53,804 nt of DNA from a bacterium. GTDB lineage: Bacteria > Myxococcota_A > Bradymonadia > UBA7976 > UBA1532. The first letter of the stretch is position 1, and each line of letters opens with the position of its first letter. The notes under the pieces are model-generated. The model was not told where the DNA came from and ran no database searches. It saw only the letters and a list, made by a program, of their open reading frames with translations. This document shows positions 23,963-31,931 of this stretch, piece after piece. The translations under genes were made by a program, and so were the position numbers. The stretch spans positions 1 to 53,804 of the forward strand of contig JAUHXC010000058.1 of NCBI GenBank assembly GCA_030427205.1, in the 5' to 3' direction.

Positions 23963-24496
23963 ATGTCCGTGATGATCGAGCCCGCCGAACGCGCCCGCCC
24001 GGAGACCACCGTCGACTTCGAGAGCCCGCCCGCGCTCTATGTCTACGGCGATGTACTCGACGAGATCCGCTTCAACGGCGGCTGGCGCTCCGAAGGCCTC
24101 GCCGGCGGCCTGCTCGTCGGCCGCCACTACCGCGACGCCGATGGCGTGCACTATGCCATCGCCGAGGGCTTCGTCGGCGGCATGCACAGCGAAGATCTGA
24201 CCCGCTTCACCCGGGCCCTGCGCGGCAACTGGAAGACGGCGGTGGCCGAGCGCAGCGCGCACATGCCCGAAGCCGAGATCGTCGGCTGGTACGTCGCCCC
24301 GGCGGACGCCGAGACCGCGCCCGACCGCGGGGCGGTGCTGCTGCACAACACCTTCTTCAACCACCCGTGGCAGGTGGGCCTGTGGGTCAAGCCCGACGCC
24401 CGGCCGATCACGGTGCGACCGGCGGGCGATACCGTCGAAGAGGGCGTCGTGGCCGTCGTCGATCGCCTCGGCGCCCGGCCGGCCCCCAGCCGCTGA
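23963..24496 (+). CDS. JAB/MPN-fold protein lacking the JAMM metal ligands
   Basis: The 177-residue protein follows the order of a JAB1/MPN domain: GGLLVGRHYRD at about 48-58 (family GGlLlGr), AIAEGFVGG at 65-73, EIVGWY at 105-110, and the closing HPWQVGLWVKPD strand at 134-145. In active JAMM proteases GWY is followed by HSHP and later S..D. Here GWY is followed by VAPADAETAPD, so the zinc-binding His residues and the Ser/Asp are missing. It should therefore be inactive as a deubiquitinase-like peptidase and may be a binding module (MPN-minus). Start ATG 23963 is uncertain; ATG 23972 is equally possible. It precedes the bactofilin operon but has its own frame and a separate promoter lies between them. 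Confidence 0.7.
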   Translation: MSVMIEPAERARPETTVDFESPPALYVYGDVLDEIRFNGGWRSEGLAGGLLVGRHYRDADGVHYAIAEGFVGGMHSEDLTRFTRALRGNWKTAVAERSAHMPEAEIVGWYVAPADAETAPDRGAVLLHNTFFNHPWQVGLWVKPDARPITVRPAGDTVEEGVVAVVDRLGARPAPSR

Positions 24497-24537
24497 ACCA
24501 CGGCGCGCACGGGCGCCGCAATGCAGACGACAGCGCG

Positions 24538-24566
24538 TTGACAGCCCGGTCCGCACGGGCTATGAC
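24538..24566 (+). promoter_or_regulatory. Consensus sigma70 promoter of the bactofilin-pyrE operon
   Basis: The -35 box TTGACA (24538-24543) matches consensus and TATGAC (24561-24566) follows after 17 bases. Transcription would start near 24573, giving a leader of about 28 bases that contains GCAGGGGGA before ATG 24601. This is the clearest leadered promoter in the window. Confidence 0.75.
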
Positions 24567-24600
24567 TGCGCCATCATCCAGCCATCCGCAGGGGGAACTC

Positions 24601-24945
24601 ATGATCGGGCCCGGGACCACCATTCGCGGCAAGATCACCGGAGAAGAGGATCTGGACGTCGAGGGGCGCATCGAAGGCAGCATCCGGCTGTCGGAGAACC
24701 TCAAGATCGCCGAGAGCGCGGTCGTCGAGGCCGAGATCGAGGCCCGCAACATCGACATCAGCGGCAAGGTCAGCGGCAACATCACCGCCGGCGAGACCAT
24801 CGAGATCAGCGCCGACGCGGTCGTCGTCGGCGACATGAAGACCCCCCGACTGCACATCGCCGACGGGGCCCGCTACAAGGGCCGCGTCGAGATGGACTTC
24901 GATCTGCCCGGGGCCGACGGCAAGTCGTCCTCCCGCCGCCGCTGA
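24601..24945 (+). CDS. Bactofilin 1
   Basis: Bactofilins (DUF583) are cytoskeletal proteins that polymerise without nucleotide into filaments or membrane patches that organise cell-wall enzymes or chromosome segregation. This copy has 114 residues, nearly all beta-helix core (IRGKITGEEDLDVEGRIEGS, IDISGKVSGNITAGETIEIS, VVVGDMKTPRLHIADGARYK) with the usual G-I/V-hydrophobic spacing, plus a short Arg-rich tail. GGGGGA precedes ATG at a good distance, and the strong promoter at 24538 drives it. It is the first of three tandem, clearly related copies. Confidence 0.93.
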   Translation: MIGPGTTIRGKITGEEDLDVEGRIEGSIRLSENLKIAESAVVEAEIEARNIDISGKVSGNITAGETIEISADAVVVGDMKTPRLHIADGARYKGRVEMDFDLPGADGKSSSRRR

Positions 24946-24986
24946 GCGGCCACAGTCACACCCGAAACCGCAGGAGCCAGAGGCAC

Positions 24987-25307
24987 ATGGCCAACACCGT
25001 CATCGGCAACTCGATCGTCATCGACGGCGAGATCACGGGCGACGAAGCCCTCGTGGTGCAGGGCACCGTCAAGGGCCGCATCGCCCTCGACGAGAGCGTC
25101 TTCGTCGAGAACAGCGCGACCCTCGAAGCCGACGTCGAGGCCGACTCGGTCGAGATCTCGGGGGTGGTGACCGGCAACATCACCGCCGGCAGCCGGGTCG
25201 AGATCAAGGCGGACGGCAAGATGGTCGGTGACGTCAAGTCGCCGCGCATCCTGATCGCCGACGGGGCCCTCTTCAAGGGCAACATCGACATGGACGTGGA
25301 GCGCTGA
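24987..25307 (+). CDS. Bactofilin 2
   Basis: This 106-residue bactofilin is essentially only the beta-helical core (IVIDGEITGDEALVVQGTVK, SVEISGVVTGNITAGSRVEI, MVGDVKSPRILIADGALFKG) with no tail. AGGAG lies about 9 bases before the ATG. It starts 41 bases after bactofilin 1 and ends 2 bases before the ATG of bactofilin 3, so the three are co-expressed. Differing tails suggest the copies co-assemble with distinct partners, which is inference. Confidence 0.93.
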   Translation: MANTVIGNSIVIDGEITGDEALVVQGTVKGRIALDESVFVENSATLEADVEADSVEISGVVTGNITAGSRVEIKADGKMVGDVKSPRILIADGALFKGNIDMDVER

Positions 25308-25309
25308 GC

Positions 25310-25912
25310 ATGGCCAAGGCCCCGACCGTGATCACCGCCGGCATCGTCGTCAGCGGGCGGATCGAAGGCGCGGAAGACATCGAGGTCTTCGGCGCGGTGA
25401 AGGGCTCGGTCCACCTCGATGGCGATGTTTTCGTCGACGAGCAGGCCCGGGTCGACGCCGATCTCGAGGTCAACAACCTCACCGTGCACGGCATCCTGGT
25501 GGGCAACGTCACCGCCAGCGACGCCATCGAGCTCGCCTCGACCGCGCGGGTCATCGGCGATCTCACCGCCCCGCGGGTGATCGTGAACGGCGGCGCTCTG
25601 TACCGCGGCACGATCGACATGGGCGACATCGAGGACGAGATCCCCGGTGAGAGCAAGAGCAGCCGCGGCAAGAGCGCCCGCGGCTCGAGCCGTTCGAGCC
25701 GCTCCGCGCCGGCCCGCGCCGCCCGCCCCGAGCGGGAAGAGCCCAAGGCGGCGGCCAAGCCCGAGCCCAAGCGCCCGTCGCGCAGCCGAAAGAAGGCGCC
25801 CGAGCCGGCCCCCGAGCCCGAGCCGGTGGACGACGTCGGCGACGACGACGACGAGCCGGAGCTGCCCAAGGCCGCTGCGAAGAAGAAGGTCGCCGTCAAG
25901 AAACGGTCCTGA
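25310..25912 (+). CDS. Bactofilin 3 with long charged C-terminal tail
   Basis: This 200-residue bactofilin has a core at about residues 1-108 (VITAGIVVSGRIEGAEDIEV, VNNLTVHGILVGNVTASDAI, VIGDLTAPRVIVNGGALYRG). A tail of about 90 residues, rich in Ser, Arg, Lys, Pro, Glu and Asp, follows (SSRGKSARGSSRSSRS, then EPAPEPEPVDDVGDDDDEPE, ending AAKKKVAVKKRS). The tail is probably disordered and switches from basic to acidic to basic, a layout suited to binding other proteins or DNA. The stop is 4 bases before the pyrE ATG. Confidence 0.92.
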   Translation: MAKAPTVITAGIVVSGRIEGAEDIEVFGAVKGSVHLDGDVFVDEQARVDADLEVNNLTVHGILVGNVTASDAIELASTARVIGDLTAPRVIVNGGALYRGTIDMGDIEDEIPGESKSSRGKSARGSSRSSRSAPARAARPEREEPKAAAKPEPKRPSRSRKKAPEPAPEPEPVDDVGDDDDEPELPKAAAKKKVAVKKRS

Positions 25913-25916
25913 GCCG

Positions 25917-26495
25917 ATGGCCGCCGCGACGCCCGATCGGGCCCGCCTCTTCGAATTGCTGCGCAGTCTGTCCTTCAGCCGACGGACGGTGACCCTCGCG
26001 TCGGGTGCGGAGAGTGATCTCTACGTCGACTGCAAGCAGACGGCGCTGCACCCCGAGGGGGCGTGGGCGCTGGGCCATCACCTGCTCGACGCGGTCGAGA
26101 GCATCGAAACCCGCACCGGTCGCAAGGCCACGGCGGTGGGCGGCATGAGCATCGGCGCCGACCCGCTGGCCACGGCCGTCTCGCTGGTAGCGCACCTGCG
26201 CGGACGCCACCTGCCGGCCTTTCTCGTGCGCAAGACGCCCAAGAGTCACGGCACCGCGGTCTGGCTCGAGGGCATGGCCAACCTCGAGCGCGGCGCAGGG
26301 GTCGTGCTGCTCGAAGACGTCATCACCACCGGCGGCAGCACCCTCAAAGCGGCCGAGCGGGTGCGTGAGGAAGGGCTCGAGCCCTTCGGGGTCGCGGTCA
26401 TCGTCGACCGCGAGTCCGGGGGCCGCGCCGCGCTCGGCGCCGCGGGCCTCGAAGTGGAGACGCTCTACACCCTCTCCGCGCTCGCCGACTCGTGA
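25917..26495 (+). CDS. pyrE: Orotate phosphoribosyltransferase
   Basis: PyrE converts orotate and PRPP to OMP in pyrimidine synthesis. The 192-residue protein has the family layout: a lid and substrate region near the N-terminus (FSRRTVTLASGAESDLYVDC), GGMSIGADPLATAVS, the flexible catalytic loop (FLVRKTPKSHGTA, with the Lys pair replaced by RK) and the PRPP motif VVLLEDVITTGGSTLKA. ATG 25917 follows the bactofilin 3 stop by 4 bases, and its TGA (26493-26495) overlaps the GTG of the next gene, so it is embedded in the bactofilin operon. That placement is not typical of a pyrimidine operon. Confidence 0.94.
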   Translation: MAAATPDRARLFELLRSLSFSRRTVTLASGAESDLYVDCKQTALHPEGAWALGHHLLDAVESIETRTGRKATAVGGMSIGADPLATAVSLVAHLRGRHLPAFLVRKTPKSHGTAVWLEGMANLERGAGVVLLEDVITTGGSTLKAAERVREEGLEPFGVAVIVDRESGGRAALGAAGLEVETLYTLSALADS

Positions 26496-27130
26496 GACGC
26501 CGTCCGACGACGGGCGCGCGGGCCCGGATGGGCTGCGCGGCGCTGTTCACGTTGATCGGGGCGCTGTCCGCCTGTGGGCCGGCGCCGGTGAAGTGGTCGG
26601 TCGCCGACGGCGAGGCGCTGCCGTTCGAGCAGACCCGGGCGGCCTTCACCCGCACCGCCGACGTCTACGAGCTCACCGACGGTCGCCTCTTTGCCCGAGC
26701 CACCTGGTTCAGCCCGCGCTTCGCGGTGGCGCTCGCCGACTGGCAGGCCCGCCGTGCGGGCGTCGACGAGGCCGCTCGCGCGGGAGCCGTCGAGGCGGCG
26801 CTCACCAAGGCCCGGGCCGAGACTTGGGTCTTCCTCGCGCTGACGACCGGCGACCCCGAATGGAACGATCTCGACGAGCCGGGCAATACGCTGGAGGTCT
26901 GGCTGGATGTCGACGGCACCCGCCTCGCGCCGGTGGCCGTCGATCGGCTCTCGTTCGACGAGATGGCCGACCGCAGGGTCGTCTTCCCCTATGCCGACGC
27001 CCTGACCGTCGGGTACGATATCGTGTTCCCCAAGCTCTCCGATCCGAAGCGGATCCGGCTGCAAGTCGTCGGCATCCCCGGCAGGGCCGAGCTGACGTGG
27101 GACATCGACCGAGGGGGGTCGGCAGAATGA
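26492..27130 (+). CDS. Small lipoprotein of unknown function
   Basis: The 212-residue protein starts at GTG 26492, overlapping the pyrE stop as GTGA. It has a signal peptide (MGCAALFTLIGALSAC) with lipobox LSAC and Cys at about residue 28. The mature part is beta-rich with Trp and charged residues (LPFEQTRAAFTRTADVYELT, ARAETWVFLALTTGDPEWND, PKRIRLQVVGIPGRAELTWD). No family is recognised. Its stop overlaps the ATG of the alpha/beta hydrolase gene (ATGA, 27127-27130), so it is translationally coupled on both sides. Confidence 0.78.
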   Translation: MRRRPTTGARARMGCAALFTLIGALSACGPAPVKWSVADGEALPFEQTRAAFTRTADVYELTDGRLFARATWFSPRFAVALADWQARRAGVDEAARAGAVEAALTKARAETWVFLALTTGDPEWNDLDEPGNTLEVWLDVDGTRLAPVAVDRLSFDEMADRRVVFPYADALTVGYDIVFPKLSDPKRIRLQVVGIPGRAELTWDIDRGGSAE

Positions 27131-28017
27131 AGGAAACCCACCGGCTGACCGCGACCGACGGCACGGCCCTGCACTACACGGTCGAGGGCGAAGGACCGAT
27201 CGACTTCCTGCTGTGTGATGGGCTCGGCTGTGATGGCTTCATCTGGCGCTATCTGAAGCCGGTGCTGCTGCAGCGTGGCCGCATCGTGCACCTGCATATG
27301 CGGGGACACGGTCAGAGCGGCCCGCCGCGCTCCCGCGGTCCGCTGCACATCCAGCAGTTCGCCGACGACTGGCGCCCGGTGCTCGACGCCGTCGGCAGCC
27401 GCCGGGCGGTCGCCCTGGGACACAGCATGGGCGTTCAGGTCGCCCTGGAGCTGTGGCACCGCCACCCCGACCCCATCGCCGGTCTGGTGCTGGTCTGCGG
27501 CAGCTATCAGAACCCGGCGGCGACCTTCCACGAGGGCGGCGGCCTGCAGACGCTGCTGCCGGTGCTCGAGCGGGCCACCCGCATCGGCGGACGCACCCTC
27601 AAGCGGGTCTGGCGTCGCCTGGTCGCGCTGCCCGTCGCCTATCACGTCGCCCGGGTCGGCGAGATCCACCCCGACCTGATGCGGCGGGACGACTTCGACC
27701 GCTATATCGACCACCTCTCGCGTATGGACCCGCACGTCTTCGTGCGCTCGCTGAAGGGCGCTGCGCGACACTCGGCCGACAGCTACCTCGACCGCATCGA
27801 CGTGCCCGTGCTCATCGTCGGCGGCACCGAAGACAGCTTCACGCCGGGGCGCTTGTCCGAAGAGATGGCCGAGCGCATGCCCGACGCGCGGCTGGTGATG
27901 GTCGACGAAGGCACCCACACCGTGCCCCTCGAGCACCCGACGCTGGTCAACCTCGAGGTCGATCGCTTCGTCGACCGGGTGCTGGCCGGCGAGGCGCCGC
28001 TGGCCGACGCGTCCTGA
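27127..28017 (+). CDS. Alpha/beta-hydrolase fold protein
   Basis: The 296-residue protein has the canonical fold and catalytic triad. The nucleophile elbow is GHSMG (Ser at about residue 101), the acid is probably the Asp in GGTEDSFTP, and the His lies in EGTHTVPLEHP. The oxyanion-hole region is LLCDGLGCDGFIW, where HG is usual. A basic cap segment (IGGRTLKRVWRRLVALPVAY) lies between. It is cytoplasmic, with no signal peptide. Substrates cannot be predicted: esterases, haloperoxidase-like and C-C hydrolases share this pattern. It is the last gene of the bactofilin-pyrE operon and is coupled by ATGA to the lipoprotein gene. Confidence 0.9.
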   Translation: MKETHRLTATDGTALHYTVEGEGPIDFLLCDGLGCDGFIWRYLKPVLLQRGRIVHLHMRGHGQSGPPRSRGPLHIQQFADDWRPVLDAVGSRRAVALGHSMGVQVALELWHRHPDPIAGLVLVCGSYQNPAATFHEGGGLQTLLPVLERATRIGGRTLKRVWRRLVALPVAYHVARVGEIHPDLMRRDDFDRYIDHLSRMDPHVFVRSLKGAARHSADSYLDRIDVPVLIVGGTEDSFTPGRLSEEMAERMPDARLVMVDEGTHTVPLEHPTLVNLEVDRFVDRVLAGEAPLADAS

Positions 28018-28048
28018 CCGGCGGCGCCGCTCTCCCCGGGGCGCTCAC

Positions 28049-28297
28049 TCAATCGAACACCAGCAGCTGCACCTCGCGGATCGGCGCGGCGGCCAACAGG
28101 TGCAGTGCGGCCAACGACGCGCCCATCACCAACAAGAAGACACCGGCCCCGATCAGCACCCGGTCGAGTATCGGTCGGTCGCGGAATACCAGCAGCACGG
28201 CGCTGATCGCAAAGCCCAGGTTGGCCAGCGTGATCGCGGTGAGCAGGTGGCTGTCGAGCGTCAAGATGAGCGCCCAGGTCGGGCCCAGGTGCCTCAT
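28049..28297 (-). CDS. Small two-helix membrane protein
   Basis: The 82-residue protein has two predicted transmembrane segments (LLTAITLANLGFAISAVLLV and VLIGAGVFLLVMGASLAALH) joined by a short basic loop. The ATG (28295-28297) overlaps the stop of the CAAX protease gene as ATGA, so the two are co-translated and may interact. No family recognised. Confidence 0.7.
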   Translation of the reverse strand: MRHLGPTWALILTLDSHLLTAITLANLGFAISAVLLVFRDRPILDRVLIGAGVFLLVMGASLAALHLLAAAPIREVQLLVFD

Positions 28298-28842
28298 CGG
28301 GTCGATACGGCGAGGGGGCGCACGAGCACGTGCAGGTTGAAGTAGTTGACGGTGAAGTGGGCCAGCACCGCCGCGACGATCGTGCCCTGGCTCTCGACCA
28401 TGCCGCCGAAGACGAAGCCCATCACGCACGCGCTGATCGTCCAGGGCCACAGGCGCTTCTCGAAGGGGAAGTGCACCAGCCCGAACAGGATCGCGGTCGG
28501 CACGAGCTCGAGCCGCGGCTGCAGGAAGCCGCGGAAGAAGATCTCCTCGGCCAGGGCGCTCATCAACGCCATGGCGAAGATCTCGCGCCCATCGAGCGGC
28601 CCGAGCACCTCACGAAACCAGCGGTCGAGCTGGCGGGACCACTCGAACCAGCTCGACCCGACCCGCGACAGCAGCACCACGCCGAGCCCGACCGCCACGC
28701 CGAGCCCGATCTGCAGCGGCAGCGGATCGTCGGCGCGCTCGGCGTACGGCGACCAGAGCGTCCACGGGTCACCCCCGAAGACCACCTGCAGCAAGACCGC
28801 GGCGATGATCATCACCGCGTAGAACGAGAGATTGCGGATCAC
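28294..28842 (-). CDS. CPBP/CAAX-type intramembrane metalloprotease
   Basis: CPBP (Abi) proteases cleave within or near the membrane and are related to CAAX prenyl endopeptidases. The 182-residue protein has an N-terminal transmembrane helix (SFYAVMIIAAVLLQVVF), then further helices holding the family motifs: EE followed by R in SALAEEIFFRGFLQPRL, the His in FGLVHFPF, and the third motif HFTVNYFN. GTG 28842 is chosen because TAATAT lies 8 bases upstream and the next codons lead straight into the first helix. It is followed by an overlapping small membrane protein, a possible partner. Substrate unknown. Confidence 0.88.
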   Translation of the reverse strand: MIRNLSFYAVMIIAAVLLQVVFGGDPWTLWSPYAERADDPLPLQIGLGVAVGLGVVLLSRVGSSWFEWSRQLDRWFREVLGPLDGREIFAMALMSALAEEIFFRGFLQPRLELVPTAILFGLVHFPFEKRLWPWTISACVMGFVFGGMVESQGTIVAAVLAHFTVNYFNLHVLVRPLAVSTR

Positions 28843-28850
28843 GGCGCGGC

Positions 28851-28856
28851 ATATTA
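28851..28856 (-). promoter_or_regulatory. Candidate -10 box (TAATAT) of the CPBP protease gene
   Basis: TAATAT on the minus strand lies 8 bases before GTG 28842, giving a leaderless arrangement. No good -35 box is visible. Confidence 0.4.
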
Positions 28857-28935
28857 CCAGCATCCAGGCTCGCGCGCTCGGCCTCGCTTGGCCGGCCCCT
28901 GCCGGCACCGGTCGAAGACGTCGACCGGCTTCTGC

Positions 28936-28941
28936 TAGCGT
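28936..28941 (+). promoter_or_regulatory. Candidate -10 box (TAGCGT) of the metallopeptidase lipoprotein gene
   Basis: TAGCGT lies 6 bases before ATG 28948. No good -35 box is visible, so the call rests on the same spacing seen at other genes in the window. Confidence 0.3.
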
Positions 28942-28947
28942 CGGCCA

Positions 28948-30936
28948 ATGCGCGCCCGATCTCCAGCCCGAGCGAAGCACCGCCATCGCCCCACGCTGTG
29001 CCTGATCGGTCTGTCGACGCTGCTCGGCGGGTGCGTCGATGACCTCGATACGCTGCCCGACGACGGCGCAATCGCCGCCGATGCCCGCGACGACGGACAG
29101 CTCGACCGCGCACCGAACGACGCGGCCCCAGCACCCGACGTCTCCGTCGACCACGGGCTCGACGGCGACTCGGGCCCGGCGTGCGCGCCGCTGGACGCCG
29201 CCGAGGCCCTCACCCCCCCGCTCCTGATCGACCGCGGACCGTGCCCCGATGGCCATGCCATTCGGCTGTTGGCCCCCGCCGGCGCCGCGCTCACGGCGCG
29301 GCTGCTGCCGCTGGACGACCCATCGGCCGGCGCCGTCGAACTGTGGTGGCCCGACGACGCCGGCTGGCTGCGCGCCGACCGGATCCCCCTGGCCGACGAC
29401 CCCGAGCTGCGGTGGATCGCGCCCGCCGAGGGCGCGGTGCTGCAGGTCCACGGCGCGCGCTGGCGACTGGCGGTCGACGTCGCCGAGCCCCAGACCCGGC
29501 CGGTGGAGATCACCGGGCGGATCATCGGCTGGCAGCGCGCCGTGAGCAACGAAGGGCTCGCCGAGCCCTCGCCCTTCGAGACCGTCGGCGCCCGAGTCGA
29601 CCTGCTCGACGCGCAGAACCGCTGGTCGGACATCACCCGGGTGGCCGCGGACGGCGGCTTCACGCTGAGCGGCGCGCTCGTTGCAGGGCCGGGCACCGTC
29701 CGCCTGCTCAGCGAAGGCAGCGCGCTGGGCGTGCCGATTCGGATCGGGCCCGACGGCGAGTTGCCCTGGGCCGAGTCGATCGCGACGGTCGATGGTCCGG
29801 CCGACGTCGACGCGCGCCTCGACCCGCAGGGCGCGACGGCCGCGGCGTGGTTCGTGGCGCGCACCGCCGCGCAGGCCTTCGCCGCGCTGGGGCCCTGGCT
29901 GCCCATCGAACGGGTCGACCCGCCGCCGGTGCGCTTCCGCTGGCGCCCCGGCTTCTCCGAAGCCTGCGGCAGCTGCTTCCGCCCCGGCCCACGCCCGCTG
30001 ATCGACCTCGGCGGCCGACTGAGCGATCCCGATGAGTGGGACCGGGCGATCATCGTGCACGAGCTCGGGCACTACGTGGCGGCGATCTTCAGCCGGGACG
30101 ACAGCGGCGGCGGGCCCCATGACGGCTCGCCCATCGAGCCCGCGATCGCCTGGTCCGAGGGCCTGGCCACCTTCCTGGCGAGCTGGCCCGCCGCGCCGCT
30201 GCAGCTCGACTACAAGCTGGCCGGCGTCGCGCGGCTCGATCTCGAGGCCATGGACCAACCCGAGGCGTTCGGCACCGCCGACGGCACGGTGACCGGCCGG
30301 ATCAGCGAGCGCCTGGTGGCCGCCCTGCTCTGGGATCTACACGATGACGACCGCGACGACAGCCCCGACGACGACCCGCTGACGCTCACCGCCGATCGGC
30401 TCTTCGCCCCGCTCTTCGACCGGCTGGCGGGCGACTGGCAAGACGTCGGCGCGCCCGGCATCGACCTGCTCGACTACCTCGAGGCGCTGGCCTGTGATGG
30501 CATACCCCCCGGATTGCGCGCGGTGCTCGACGGCCGCGCCCTGCCTCACGACCCGCTTTGCCGGCAGAAGAGCCACGGCCCGCTGACCGCCCGCCGACTG
30601 GCCGCCCATCGCGTAGAGCTCAGCGCGGCGGTCGACGGCATCCTGCGCATGGGTGGCCGACAGCAGCCCGTTGTCGCCGGCCAGAGCGTCGTCTGGCCGA
30701 TGCCGCCCGGCGTACTCGGGGCGACCCTCGACCACCACGGCGGGCGGGCCGTTCTTCCGCTCAGCGAGCCCGAGCGACCGCTTCGGCCCATCGTGCGTCG
30801 AGCGGGCGCGTGGGAGCTGGCGCCGGTCGAGCGGGTCAACGCCGAGCGAAGGCCTCCAGCCGCTCCCCTGCGCTCTGATCGCCCAGCACGTACAGCCGCA
30901 TCCGGGGCCGCAGCATCAGATCGGGCGGCGGATTGA
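28948..30936 (+). CDS. Predicted lipoprotein with HExxH zinc metallopeptidase motif
   Basis: The 662-residue protein begins with a lipoprotein signal (LCLIGLSTLLGGC, Cys29), followed by an Asp-rich linker typical of surface-exposed lipoproteins. Beta-rich segments occupy the first half. The zinc motif HELGH lies near residue 369 (AIIVHELGHYVAAIFS), with SEG about 30 residues later (AIAWSEGLATFLAS), the spacing expected of a gluzincin third ligand. It probably acts as an envelope protease; the exact family is not clear. The last 34 codons lie opposite the 3' end of the K+ channel gene and are compositionally odd (RSDRPARTAASGAAASDRAAD), so the tail may have been acquired by stop-codon loss. 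Confidence 0.83.
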   Translation: MRARSPARAKHRHRPTLCLIGLSTLLGGCVDDLDTLPDDGAIAADARDDGQLDRAPNDAAPAPDVSVDHGLDGDSGPACAPLDAAEALTPPLLIDRGPCPDGHAIRLLAPAGAALTARLLPLDDPSAGAVELWWPDDAGWLRADRIPLADDPELRWIAPAEGAVLQVHGARWRLAVDVAEPQTRPVEITGRIIGWQRAVSNEGLAEPSPFETVGARVDLLDAQNRWSDITRVAADGGFTLSGALVAGPGTVRLLSEGSALGVPIRIGPDGELPWAESIATVDGPADVDARLDPQGATAAAWFVARTAAQAFAALGPWLPIERVDPPPVRFRWRPGFSEACGSCFRPGPRPLIDLGGRLSDPDEWDRAIIVHELGHYVAAIFSRDDSGGGPHDGSPIEPAIAWSEGLATFLASWPAAPLQLDYKLAGVARLDLEAMDQPEAFGTADGTVTGRISERLVAALLWDLHDDDRDDSPDDDPLTLTADRLFAPLFDRLAGDWQDVGAPGIDLLDYLEALACDGIPPGLRAVLDGRALPHDPLCRQKSHGPLTARRLAAHRVELSAAVDGILRMGGRQQPVVAGQSVVWPMPPGVLGATLDHHGGRAVLPLSEPERPLRPIVRRAGAWELAPVERVNAERRPPAAPLRSDRPARTAASGAAASDRAAD

Positions 30937-31918
30937 AGATGTAGCGCTCGCCTTCCGGCTGCAGCACCGACAAGACGAGGGCGCCGCTCGCCGTGCGGAT
31001 GCCCGAGTTGGCCAGCGTCATCCCGTCGAGCGGGGTGTCGTCGGGCAAGGTCACCTCGTGCACGGTCAGGTTCTGCCCGGGGTGGCGCACCATCAGATCC
31101 ATGAAGCCCACCACGCCGGGGTGCAGCAGCTCGCGCGCCATGCGCTTGCCGCCGATCTGGTTCGGGCTGACCACCGCGTCGGCCCCGGCCCGCAGCAGCT
31201 TCTGCCCCGCCCGCTCGTCCACCGCGCGGCTGACGATGCGCATATCGGGGTTGAGCTGACGGGCGGTCACCGTCACGAACAGGTTGTCGCGGTCGGTGTG
31301 CAGCGTCGAGACGATGCCCCGCGCCCGCTCGAGCCCCGACTCGTGCAGCACCTCGTCCTCGGTCGCGTCGCCCTCCAGGGCGATGAAGCTCTGCCCGCCC
31401 ACCCGTCGCGCGAGGCGGTCGATACGCACCGGGTCATTCTCGATGACCACGACCTGACTGCCCGACGCGATCAGATCCTCGACGACGCTGCTGCCGGTCT
31501 CGCCCGCCCCGCAGACGATGAAATGTCCGCTCGCGCTGTGCAGTTCTCCGCGCACTCTCCGCCTCCAGATCGCCTCGCGCAGATCGCCCTCGATGATGAA
31601 AGCGGTCACCGCCGACAGAAAATACACGCTGACCCCGGTGCCCGAGATCAGCAACAGCATGGTGAAGAGCTCGGCGTACTCGACGCTGCGCACGTCGAGC
31701 ACCTCGGTGTAGCCGACCGTCGTCACGGTGATGAGCACCATGTACAGGCAGTCGAGCAGGCGCCAGCCGGCGTCGGCGCCGAGCAGGTAGTAGCCGAATG
31801 TGCCCATGGCCATCACGGCCAGCACCGAGCAGCCGGCGAAGATCAGCCGCCGGCGCACCTGACCGACCCGGGTGATCTCCGGATAGTGCAGGCGGCTCGC
31901 GGGCAGTGTGACACGCAT
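30836..31918 (-). CDS. TrkA/RCK-domain potassium channel
   Basis: The 360-residue channel subunit has two transmembrane helices (IFAGCSVLAVMAMGTFGYYL and FTMLLLISGTGVSVYFLSAV) around a pore loop with filter TVGYTEV, close to the canonical TVGYGD. An RCK/TrkA-N domain follows (FIVCGAGETGSSVVEDLI, VVVIENDPVRIDRLA, GDATEDEVL) and then a TrkA-C-like end (VTLPDDTPLDGMTLANSG). Four subunits would form a K+ channel gated by ligand binding to the RCK ring. ATG 31918 is chosen over the longer frame, since the upstream bases belong to the thioredoxin gene; the gap is 13 bases. Its 3' end overlaps the metallopeptidase gene by 101 bases in opposite orientation. Confidence 0.93.
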   Translation of the reverse strand: MRVTLPASRLHYPEITRVGQVRRRLIFAGCSVLAVMAMGTFGYYLLGADAGWRLLDCLYMVLITVTTVGYTEVLDVRSVEYAELFTMLLLISGTGVSVYFLSAVTAFIIEGDLREAIWRRRVRGELHSASGHFIVCGAGETGSSVVEDLIASGSQVVVIENDPVRIDRLARRVGGQSFIALEGDATEDEVLHESGLERARGIVSTLHTDRDNLFVTVTARQLNPDMRIVSRAVDERAGQKLLRAGADAVVSPNQIGGKRMARELLHPGVVGFMDLMVRHPGQNLTVHEVTLPDDTPLDGMTLANSGIRTASGALVLSVLQPEGERYIFNPPPDLMLRPRMRLYVLGDQSAGERLEAFARR

Positions 31919-31931
31919 CGGGCGGTGACTC

